Source: Loxodes magnus (lineage: Eukaryota > Ciliophora > Karyorelictea > Loxodida > Loxodidae). From it: a DNA stretch of 64,000 bases. A model generated the notes under the pieces. That model saw only the letters and a program-made list of their open reading frames with translations, did not search any database and had not been told where the DNA came from. Location of the stretch: the NCBI GenBank assembly GCA_946699065.1, contig CAMPDV010002178.1:1-64000 (forward strand), read 5' to 3'. The position numbers and the translations under genes are program-made. Below are positions 39,346-51,253 of this stretch, one piece after another. Every line of letters starts with the position of its first letter. Position 1 is the stretch's first letter.

Positions 39346-42300
39346 AAAAAAAAGCATTGTTTTAGTTTTGAAGTGAGAATACGAAATTTTAATACCAGAG
39401 TGAGTTAACAATGTATGAAAAATAGTTGAGTGATTTTTAAAGTAAAAAAAAACATTGTTTTAGTTTTGAAGTGAGAAATTAAAATTTTAATACCAGAGTG
39501 AGTTAACAATGTATGAAAAATAGTTGAGTGATTTTTAAAGTAAAAAAAAAGCATTGTTTTAGTTTTGAAGTGAGAATACTAAATTTTAATACCAGAGTGA
39601 GTTAACAATGTATGAAAAATAGTTGAGTGATTTTTAAAGTAAAAAAAAACATTGTTTTAGTTTTGAAGTGAGAATACTAAATTTTAATACCAGAGTGAGT
39701 TAACAATGTATGAAAAATAGTTGAGTGATTTTTAAAGTAAAAAAAAACATTGTTTTAGTTTTGAAGTGAGAATACTAAATTTTAATACCAGAGTGAGTTA
39801 ACAATGTATGAAAAATAGTTGAGTGATTTTTAAAGTAAAAAAAAACATTGTTTTAGTTTTGAAGTGAGAATACTAAATTTTAATACCAGAGTGAGTTAAC
39901 AATGTATGAAAAATAGTTGAGTGATTTTTAAAGTAAAAAAAAACATTGTTTTAGTTTTGAAGTGAGAATACGAAATTTTAATACCAGAGTGAGTTAACAA
40001 TGTATGAAAAATAGTTGAGTGATTTTTAAAGTAAAAAAAAACATTGTTTTAGTTTTGAAGTGAGAATACTAAATTTTAATACCAGAGTGAGTTAACAATG
40101 TATGAAAAATAGTTGAGTGATTTTTAAAGTAAAAAAAAACATTGTTTTAGTTTTGAAGTGAGAAATTAAAATTTTAATACCAGAGTGAGTTAACAATGTA
40201 TGAAAAAAAGTTGAGTGATTTTTAAAGTAAAAAAAAAGTTTGTTTTAGTTTTGAAGTGAGAATACGAAATTTTAATACCAGAGTGAGTTAACAATGTATG
40301 AAAAATAGTTGAGTGATTTTTAAAGTAAAAAAAAGCATTGTTTTAGTTTTGAAGTGAGAATACGAAATTTTAATACCAGAGTGAGTTAACAATGTATGAA
40401 AAATAGTTGAGTGATTTTTAAAGTAAAAAAAAACATTGTTTTAGTTTTAAAGTGAGAATACTAAATTTTAATACCAGAGTGAGTTAACAATGTATGAAAA
40501 ATAGTTGAGTGATTTTTAAAGTAAAAAAAAACATTGTTTTAATTTTGAAGTGAGAAATTAAAATTTTAATACCAGAGTGAGTTAACAATGTATGAAAAAT
40601 AGTTGAGTGATTTTTAAAGTAAAAAAAAAGTTTGTTTTAGTTTTGAAGTGAGAATACGAAATTTTAATACCAGAGTGAGTTAACAATGTATGAAAAATAG
40701 TTGAGTGATTTTTAAAGTAAAAAAAAACATTGTTTTAGTTTTGAAGTGAGAAATTAAAATTTTATTACCAGAGTGAGTTAACAATGTATGAAAAATAGTT
40801 GAGTGATTTTTAAAGTAAAAAAAAAGCATTGTTTTAGTTTTGAAGTGAGAATACTAAATTTTAATACCAGAGTGAGTTAACAATGTATGAAAAATAGTTG
40901 AGTGATTTTTAAAGTAAAAAAAACATTGTTTTAGTTTTGAAGTGAGAATACGAAATTTTAATACCAGAGTGAGTTAACAATGTATGAAAAATAGTTGAGT
41001 GATTTTTAAAGTAAAAAAAAACATTGTTTTAGTTTTGAAGTGAGAATACTAAATTTTAATACCAGAGTGAGTTAACAATGTATGAAAAATAGTTGAGTGA
41101 TTTTTAAAGTAAAAAAAAACATTGTTTTAGTTTTGAAGTGAGAAATTAAAATTTTAATACCAGAGTGAGTTAACAATGTATGAAAAATAGTTGAGTGATT
41201 TTTAAAGTAAAAAAAAACATTGTTTTAGTTTTGAAGTGAGAAATTAAAATTTTAATACCAGAGTGAGTTAACAATGTATGAAAAATAGTTGAGTGATTTT
41301 TAAAGTAAAAAAAAACATTGTTTTAGTTTTGAAGTGAGAATACGAAATTTTAATACCAGAGTGAGTTAACAATGTATGAAAAATAGTTGAGTGATTTTTA
41401 AAGTAAAAAAAAACATTGTTTTAGTTTTGAAGTGAGAATACGAAATTTTAATACCAGAGTGAGTTAACAATGTATGAAAAATAGTTGAGTGATTTTTAAA
41501 GTAAAAAAAAACATTGTTTTAGTTTTGAAGTGAGAATACGAAATTTTAATACCAGAGTGAGTTAACAATGTATGAAAAATAGTTGAGTGATTTTCAAAGT
41601 AAAAAAAAACATTGTTTTTGATATGTTTTGAAGTGAGAATACTAAATTTTAATACCTGAGTTAACAATGTATGAAAAATAGTTGAGTGATTTTTAAAGTA
41701 AAAAAAAACATTGTTTTAGTTTTGAAGTGAGAATACGAAATTTTAATACCAGAGTGAGTTAACAATGTATGAAAAATAGTTGAGTGATTTTTAAAGTAAA
41801 AAAAAACATTGTTTTTGATATGTTTTGAAGTGAGAAATTAAAATTTTAATACCAGAGTGAGTTAACAATGTATGAAAAATAGTTGAGTGATTTTTAAAGT
41901 AAAAAAAAAGCATTGTTTTAGTTTTGAAGTGAGAATACTAAATTTTAATACCAGAGTGAGTTAACAATGTATGAAAAATAGTTGAGTGATTTTTAAAGTA
42001 AAAAAAAACATTGTTTTAGTTTTGAAGTGAGAATACGAAATTTTAATACCAGAGTGAGTTAACAATGTATGAAAAATAGTTGAGTGATTTTTAAAGTAAA
42101 AAAAAACATTGTTTTAGTTTTGAAGTGAGAATACGAAATTTTAATACCAGAGTGAGTTAACAATGTATGAAAAATAGTTGAGTGATTTTTAAAGTAAAAA
42201 AAAACATTGTTTTAGTTTTGAAGTGAGAATACTAAATTTTAATACCAGAGTGAGTTAACAATGTATGAAAAATAGTTGAGTGATTTTTAAAGTAAAAAAA

Positions 42301-45300
42301 AACATTGTTTTATATGTTTTGAAGTGAGAATACGAAATTCTAATACCAGAGTGAGTTAACAATGTATGAAAAATAGTTGAGTGATTTTTAAAGTAAAAAA
42401 AAACATTGTTTTTGATATGTTTTGAAGTGAGAATACTAAATTTTAATACCAGAGTGAGTTAACAATGTATGAAAAATAGTTGAGTGATTTTTAAAGTAAA
42501 AAAAAACATTGTTTTAGTTTTGAAGTGAGAAATTAAAATTTTAATACCAGAGTGAGTTAACAATGTATGAAAAATAGTTGAGTGATTTTTAAAGTAAAAA
42601 AAAACATTGTTTTAGTTTTGAAGTGAGAATACTAAATTTTAATACCAGAGTGAGTTAACAATGTATGAAAAATAGTTTAGTGATTTTGAAAGTAAAAAAA
42701 AGCATTGTTTTAGTTTTGAAGTGAGAATACTAAATTTTAATACCAGAGTGAGTTAACAATGTATGAAAAATAGTTGAGTGATTTTTAAAGTAAAAAAAAA
42801 CATTGTTTTAGTTTTGAAGTGAGAATACGAAATTTTAATACCAGAGTGAGTTAACAATGTATGAAAAATAGTTGAGTGATTTTTAAAGTAAAAAAAAACA
42901 TTGTTTTAGTTTTGAAGTGAGAATACGAAATTTTAATACCAGAGTGAGTTAACAATGTATGAAAAATAGTTGAGTGATTTTTAAAGTAAAAAAAAACATT
43001 GTTTTAGTTTTGAAGTGAGAATACTAAATTTTAATACCAGAGTGAGTTAACAATGTATGAAAAATAGTTGAGTGATTTTTAAAGTAAAAAAAAACATTGT
43101 TTTAGTTTTGAAGTGAGAATACTAAATTTTAATACCAGAGTGAGTTAACAATGTATGAAAAATAGTTGAGTGATTTTTAAAGTAAAAAAAAACATTGTTT
43201 TAGTTTTGAAGTGAGAATACGAAATTTTAATACCAGAGTGAGTTAACAATGTATGAAAAATAGTTGAGTGATTTTTAAAGTAAAAAAAAAGCATTGTTTT
43301 AGTTTTGAAGTGAGAATACTAAATTTTAATACCAGAGTGAGTTAACAATGTATGAAAAATAGTTGAGTGATTTTTAAAGTAAAAAAAAACATTGTTTTAG
43401 TTTTGAAGTGAGAATACTAAATTTTAATACCAGAGTGAGTTAACAATGTATGAAAAATAGTTGAGTGATTTTTAAAGTAAAAAAAAACATTGTTTTAGTT
43501 TTGAAGTGAGAATACGAAATTTTAATACCAGAGTGAGTTAACAATGTATGAAAAATAGTTGAGTGATTTTTAAAGTAAAAAAAAACATTGTTTTATATGT
43601 TTTGAAGTGAGAATACGAAATTCTAATACCAGAGTGAGTTAACAATGTATGAAAAATAGTTGAGTGATTTTTAAAGTAAAAAAAAACATTGTTTTTGATA
43701 TGTTTTGAAGTGAGAATACTAAATTTTAATACCAGAGTGAGTTAACAATGTATGAAAAATAGTTGAGTGATTTTTAAAGTAAAAAAAAACATTGTTTTAG
43801 TTTTGAAGTGAGAAATTAAAATTTTATTACCAGAGTGAGTTAACAATGTATGAAAAATAGTTGAGTGATTTTTAAAGTAAAAAAAAACATTGTTTTAGTT
43901 TTGAAGTGAGAATACGAAATTTTAATACCAGAGTGAGTTAACAATGTATGAAAAATAGTTGAGTGATTTTTAAAGTAAAAAAAAACATTGTTTTAGTTTT
44001 GAAGTGAGAATACGAAATTTTAATACCAGAGTGAGTTAACAATGTATGAAAAATAGTTGAGTGATTTTTAAAGTAAAAAAAAACATTGTTTTAGTTTTGA
44101 AGTGAGAATACTAAATTTTAATACCTGAGTTAACAATGTATGAAAAATAGTTGAGTGATTTTTAAAGTAAAAAAAAACATTGTTTTAGTTTTGAAGTGAG
44201 AATACTAAATTTTAATACCAGAGTGAGTTAACAATGTATGAAAAATAGTTGAGTGATTTTTAAAGTAAAAAAAAACATTGTTTTAGTTTTGAAGTGAGAA
44301 TACTAAATTTTAATACCAGAGTGAGTTAACAATGTATGAAAAATAGTTGAGTGATTTTTAAAGTAAAAAAAAACATTGTTTTAGTTTTGAAGTGAGAATA
44401 CTAAATTTTAATACCAGAGTGAGTTAACAATGTATGAAAAATAGTTGAGTGATTTTTAAAGTAAAAAAAAACATTGTTTTAGTTTTGAAGTGAGAATACT
44501 AAATTTTAATACCTGAGTTAACAATGTATGAAAAATAGTTGAGTGATTTTTAAAGTAAAAAAAAAGCATTGTTTTAGTTTTGAAGTGAGAATACGAAATT
44601 TTAATACCAGAGTGAGTTAACAATGTATGAAAAATAGTTGAGTGATTTTTAAAGTAAAAAAAAACATTGTTTTAGTTTTGAAGTGAGAATACTAAATTTT
44701 AATACCAGAGTGAGTAACAATGTATGAAAAATAGTTGAGTGATTTTTAAAGTAAAAAAAAACATTGTTTTAGTTTTGAAGTGAGAATACGAAATTTTAAT
44801 ACCAGAGTGAGTTAACAATGTATGAAAAATAGTTGAGTGATTTTTAAAGTAAAAAAAAACATTGTTTTTGATATGTTTTGAAGTGAGAATACTAAATTTT
44901 AATACCAGAGTGAGTTAACAATGTATGAAAAATAGTTGAGTGATTTTTAAAGTAAAAAAAAACATTGTTTTAGTTTTGAAGTGAGAATACGAAATTTTAA
45001 TACCAGAGTGAGTTAACAATGTATGAAAAATAGTTTAGTGATTTTGAAAGTAAAAAAAAGCATTGTTTTAGTTTTGAAGTGAGAATACTAAATTTTAATA
45101 CCAGAGTGAGTTAACAATGTATGAAAAATAGTTGAGTGATTTTTAAAGTAAAAAAAAACATTGTTTTAGTTTTGAAGTGAGAATACGAAATTTTAATACC
45201 AGAGTGAGTTAACAATGTATGAAAAATAGTTGAGTGATTTTTAAAGTAAAAAAAAACATTGTTTTAGTTTTGAAGTGAGAATACGAAATTTTAATACCAG

Positions 45301-48300
45301 AGTGAGTTAACAATGTATGAAAAATAGTTGAGTGATTTTTAAAGTAAAAAAAAACATTGTTTTATATGTTTTGAAGTGAGAATACGAAATTCTAATACCA
45401 GAGTGAGTTAACAATGTATGAAAAATAGTTGAGTGATTTTTAAAGTAAAAAAAAACATTGTTTTTGATATGTTTTGAAGTGAGAATACTAAATTTTAATA
45501 CCAGAGTGAGTTAACAATGTATGAAAAATAGTTGAGTGATTTTTAAAGTAAAAAAAAACATTGTTTTAGTTTTGAAGTGAGAAATTAAAATTTTAATACC
45601 AGAGTGAGTTAACAATGTATGAAAAATAGTTGAGTGATTTTTAAAGTAAAAAAAAAGCATTGTTTTAGTTTTGAAGTGAGAATACTAAATTTTAATACCA
45701 GAGTGAGTTAACAATGTATGAAAAATAGTTGAGTGATTTTTAAAGTAAAAAAAACATTGTTTTAGTTTTGAAGTGAGAATACGAAATTTTAATACCAGAG
45801 TGAGTTAACAATGTATGAAAAATAGTTGAGTGATTTTTAAAGTAAAAAAAAACATTGTTTTAGTTTTGAAGTGAGAAATTAAAATTTTAATACCAGAGTG
45901 AGTTAACAATGTATGAAAAATAGTTGAGTGATTTTTAAAGTAAAAAAAAAGCATTGTTTTAGTTTTGAAGTGAGAATACTAAATTTTAATACCAGAGTGA
46001 GTTAACAATGTATGAAAAATAGTTGAGTGATTTTTAAAGTAAAAAAAAACATTGTTTTAGTTTTGAAGTGAGAATACGAAATTTTAATACCAGACTGAGT
46101 TAACAATGTATGAAAAATAGTTGAGTGATTTTTAAAGTAAAAAAAAACATTGTTTTAGTTTTGAAGTGAGAATACTAAATTTTAATACCAGAGTGAGTTA
46201 ACAATGTATGAAAAATAGTTGAGTGATTTTTAAAGTAAAAAAAAACATTGTTTTAGTTTTGAAGTGAGAATACTAAATTTTAATACCAGAGTGAGTTAAC
46301 AATGTATGAAAAATAGTTGAGTGATTTTTAAAGTAAAAAAAAACATTGTTTTAGTTTTGAAGTGAGAATACTAAATTTTAATACCTGAGTTAACAATGTA
46401 TGAAAAATAGTTTAGTGATTTTGAAAGTAAAAAAAAGCATTGTTTTAGTTTTGAAGTGAGAATACTAAATTTTAATACCAGAGTGAGTTAACAATGTATG
46501 AAAAATAGTTGAGTGATTTTTAAAGTAAAAAAAAACATTGTTTTAGTTTTGAAGTGAGAATACGAAATTTTAATACCAGAGTGAGTTAACAATGTATGAA
46601 AAATAGTTGAGTGATTTTTAAAGTAAAAAAAACATTGTTTTAGTTTTGAAGTGAGAATACGAAATTTTAATACCAGAGTGAGTTAACAATGTATGAAAAA
46701 TAGTTGAGTGATTTTTAAAGTAAAAAAAAACATTGTTTTAGTTTTGAAGTGAGAATACGAAATTTTAATACCAGAGTGAGTTAACAATGTATGAAAAATA
46801 GTTGAGTGATTTTTAAAGTAAAAAAAAACATTGTTTTAGTTTTGAAGTGAGAATACGAAATTTTAATACCAGAGTGAGTTAACAATGTATGAAAAATAGT
46901 TGAGTGATTTTTAAAGTAAAAAAAAACATTGTTTTATATGTTTTGAAGTGAGAATACGAAATTCTAATACCAGAGTGAGTTAACAATGTATGAAAAATAG
47001 TTGAGTGATTTTTAAAGTAAAAAAAAACATTGTTTTTGATATGTTTTGAAGTGAGAATACTAAATTTTAATACCAGAGTGAGTTAACAATGTATGAAAAA
47101 TAGTTGAGTGATTTTTAAAGTAAAAAAAAACATTGTTTTAGTTTTGAAGTGAGAAATTAAAATTTTAATACCAGAGTGAGTTAACAATGTATGAAAAATA
47201 GTTGAGTGATTTTTAAAGTAAAAAAAAAGCATTGTTTTAGTTTTGAAGTGAGAATACTAAATTTTAATACCAGAGTGAGTTAACAATGTATGAAAAATAG
47301 TTGAGTGATTTTTAAAGTAAAAAAAACATTGTTTTAGTTTTGAAGTGAGAATACGAAATTTTAATACCAGAGTGAGTTAACAATGTATGAAAAATAGTTG
47401 AGTGATTTTTAAAGTAAAAAAAAACATTGTTTTAGTTTTGAAGTGAGAATACTAAATTTTAATACCAGAGTGAGTTAACAATGTATGAAAAATAGTTGAG
47501 TGATTTTTAAAGTAAAAAAAAACATTGTTTTAGTTTTGAAGTGAGAATACTAAATTTTAATACCAGAGTGAGTTAACAATGTATGAAAAATAGTTGAGTG
47601 ATTTTTAAAGTAAAAAAAAACATTGTTTTAGTTTTGAAGTGAGAATACGAAATTTTAATACCAGACTGAGTTAACAATGTATGAAAAATAGTTGAGTGAT
47701 TTTTAAAGTAAAAAAAAACATTGTTTTAGTTTTGAAGTGAGAATACTAAATTTTAATACCAGAGTGAGTTAACAATGTATGAAAAATAGTTTAGTGATTT
47801 TTAAAGTAAAAAAAAACATTGTTTTAGTTTTGAAGTGAGAATACTAAATTTTAATACCAGAGTGAGTTAACAATGTATGAAAAATAGTTGAGTGATTTTT
47901 AAAGTAAAAAAAAACATTGTTTTAGTTTTGAAGTGAGAATACTAAATTTTAATACCAGAGTGAGTTAACAATGTATGAAAAATAGTTGAGTGATTTTTAA
48001 AGTAAAAAAAAACATTGTTTTAGTTTTGAAGTGAGAATACTAAATTTTAATACCAGAGTGAGTTAACAATGTATGAAAAATAGTTGAGTGATTTTTAAAG
48101 TAAAAAAAAAGCATTGTTTTAGTTTTGAAGTGAGAATACGAAATTTTAATACCAGACTGAGTTAACAATGTATGAAAAATAGTTGAGTGATTTTTAAAGT
48201 AAAAAAAAACATTGTTTTAGTTTTGAAGTGAGAATACTAAATTTTAATACCAGAGTGAGTTAACAATGTATGAAAAATAGTTGAGTGATTTTTAAAGTAA

Positions 48301-51253
48301 AAAAAAACATTGTTTTTGATATGTTTTGAAGTGAGAATACTAAATTTTAATACCAGAGTGAGTTAACAATGTATGAAAAATAGTTGAGTGATTTTTAAAG
48401 TAAAAAAAAACATTGTTTTAGTTTTGAAGTGAGAATACGAAATTTTAATACCAGAGTGAGTTAACAATGTATGAAAAATAGTTGAGTGATTTTTAAAGTA
48501 AAAAAAAAGCATTGTTTTAGTTTTGAAGTGAGAATACTAAATTTTAATACCAGAGTGAGTTAACAATGTATGAAAAATAGTTGAGTGATTTTTAAAGTAA
48601 AAAAAAACATTGTTTTAGTTTTGAAGTGAGAATACGAAATTTTAATACCAGAGTGAGTTAACAATGTATGAAAAATAGTTGAGTGATTTTTAAAGTAAAA
48701 AAAAACATTGTTTTAGTTTTGAAGTGAGAATACGAAATTTTAATACCAGAGTGAGTTAACAATGTATGAAAAATAGTTGAGTGATTTTTAAAGTAAAAAA
48801 AAACATTGTTTTATATGTTTTGAAGTGAGAATACGAAATTCTAATACCAGAGTGAGTTAACAATGTATGAAAAATAGTTGAGTGATTTTTAAAGTAAAAA
48901 AAAACATTGTTTTTGATATGTTTTGAAGTGAGAATACTAAATTTTAATACCAGAGTGAGTTAACAATGTATGAAAAATAGTTGAGTGATTTTTAAAGTAA
49001 AAAAAAACATTGTTTTAGTTTTGAAGTGAGAAATTAAAATTTTAATACCAGAGTGAGTTAACAATGTATGAAAAATAGTTGAGTGATTTTTAAAGTAAAA
49101 AAAAACATTGTTTTAGTTTTGAAGTGAGAATACTAAATTTTAATACCAGAGTGAGTTAACAATGTATGAAAAATAGTTGAGTGATTTTTAAAGTAAAAAA
49201 AACATTGTTTTAGTTTTGAAGTGAGAATACGAAATTTTAATACCAGAGTGAGTTAACAATGTATGAAAAATAGTTGAGTGATTTTTAAAGTAAAAAAAAA
49301 CATTGTTTTAGTTTTGAAGTGAGAATACGAAATTTTAATACCAGAGTGAGTTAACAATGTATGAAAAATAGTTGAGTGATTTTTAAAGTAAAAAAAAACA
49401 TTGTTTTAGTTTTGAAGTGAGAATACGAAATTTTAATACCAGAGTGAGTTAACAATGTATGAAAAATAGTTGAGTGATTTTTAAAGTAAAAAAAAACATT
49501 GTTTTAGTTTTGAAGTGAGAATACGAAATTTTAATACCAGACTGAGTTAACAATGTATGAAAAATAGTTGAGTGATTTTTAAAGTAAAAAAAAACATTGT
49601 TTTAGTTTTGAAGTGAGAATACGAAATTTTAATACCAGAGTGAGTTAACAATGTATGAAAAATAGTTGAGTGATTTTTAAAGTAAAAAAAAACATTGTTT
49701 TAGTTTTGAAGTGAGAATACTAAATTTTAATACCAGAGTGAGTTAACAATGTATGAAAAATAGTTGAGTGATTTTTAAAGTAAAAAAAAACATTGTTTTA
49801 GTTTTGAAGTGAGAATACTAAATTTTAATACCTGAGTTAACAATGTATGAAAAATAGTTTAGTGATTTTGAAAGTAAAAAAAAGCATTGTTTTAGTTTTG
49901 AAGTGAGAATACTAAATTTTAATACCAGAGTGAGTTAACAATGTATGAAAAATAGTTGAGTGATTTTTAAAGTAAAAAAAAACATTGTTTTAGTTTTGAA
50001 GTGAGAAATTAAAATTTTAATACCAGAGTGAGTTAACAATGTATGAAAAATAGTTGAGTGATTTTTAAAGTAAAAAAAAAGCATTGTTTTAGTTTTGAAG
50101 TGAGAATACTAAATTTTAATACCAGAGTGAGTTAACAATGTATGAAAAATAGTTGAGTGATTTTTAAAGTAAAAAAAAACATTGTTTTAGTTTTGAAGTG
50201 AGAATACGAAATTTTAATACCAGAGTGAGTTAACAATGTATGAAAAATAGTTGAGTGATTTTTAAAGTAAAAAAAACATTGTTTTAGTTTTGAAGTGAGA
50301 AATTAAAATTTTAATACCAGAGTGAGTTAACAATGTATGAAAAATAGTTGAGTGATTTTTAAAGTAAAAAAAAACATTGTTTTAGTTTTGAAGTGAGAAT
50401 ACTAAATTTTAATACCAGAGTGAGTTAACAATGTATGAAAAATAGTTGAGTGATTTTTAAAGTAAAAAAAAACATTGTTTTAGTTTTGAAGTGAGAATAC
50501 TAAATTTTAATACCAGAGTGAGTTAACAATGTATGAAAAATAGTTGAGTGATTTTTAAAGTAAAAAAAAACATTGTTTTAGTTTTGAAGTGAGAAATTAA
50601 AATTTTAATACCAGAGTGAGTTAACAATGTATGAAAAATAGTTGAGTGATTTTTAAAGTAAAAAAAAACATTGTTTTAGTTTTGAAGTGAGAAATTAAAA
50701 TTTTAATACCAGAGTGAGTTAACAATGTATGAAAAAATGTTGAGTGATTTTTAAAGTAAAAAAAAACATTGTTTTAGTTTTGAAGTGAGAAATTAAAATT
50801 TTAATACCAGAGTGAGTTAACAATGTATGAAAAAAAGTTGAGTGATTTTTAAAGTAAAAAAAAAGTTTGTTTTAGTTTTGAAGTGAGAATACGAAATTTT
50901 AATACCAGAGTGAGTTAACAATGTATGAAAAATAGTTGAGTGATTTTTAAAGTAAAAAAAAACATTGTTTTAGTTTTGAAGTGAGAATACGAAATTTTAA
51001 TACCAGAGTGAGTTAACAATGTATGAAAAATAGTTGAGTGATTTTTAAAGTAAAAAAAAGCATTGTTTTAGTTTTGAAGTGAGAATACGAAATTTTAATA
51101 CCAGAGTGAGTTAACAATGTATGAAAAATAGTTGAGTGATTTTTAAAGTAAAAAAAAGCATTGTTTTAGTTTTGAAGTGAGAATACTAAATTTTAATACC
51201 AGAGTGAGTTAACAATGTATGAAAAATAGTTGAGTGATTTTTAAAGTAAAAAA
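39346..51253 (+). repeat. Diverse domain with TTCTAAT-tagged repeat blocks
   Basis: This domain mixes TACG, TACT and AATTA monomers with GCATTG, A8, TTGATATG, TATATG, CCTGAG and TTTTGAAAG variants. A rare base change in the core (ATTCTAATACC for ATTTTAATACC), always on a TATATG monomer, occurs at 42,338, 43,621, 45,390, 46,962 and 48,839. Each is followed by a TTGATATG+TACT monomer and then an AATTA monomer. The copies at 45,390 and 46,962 share further monomers (GCATTG+TACT, then A8+TACG) at a spacing of 1,572 bp, which is 16 monomers. The five tags therefore mark copies of one long higher-order unit with variable length. Confidence 0.85.
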
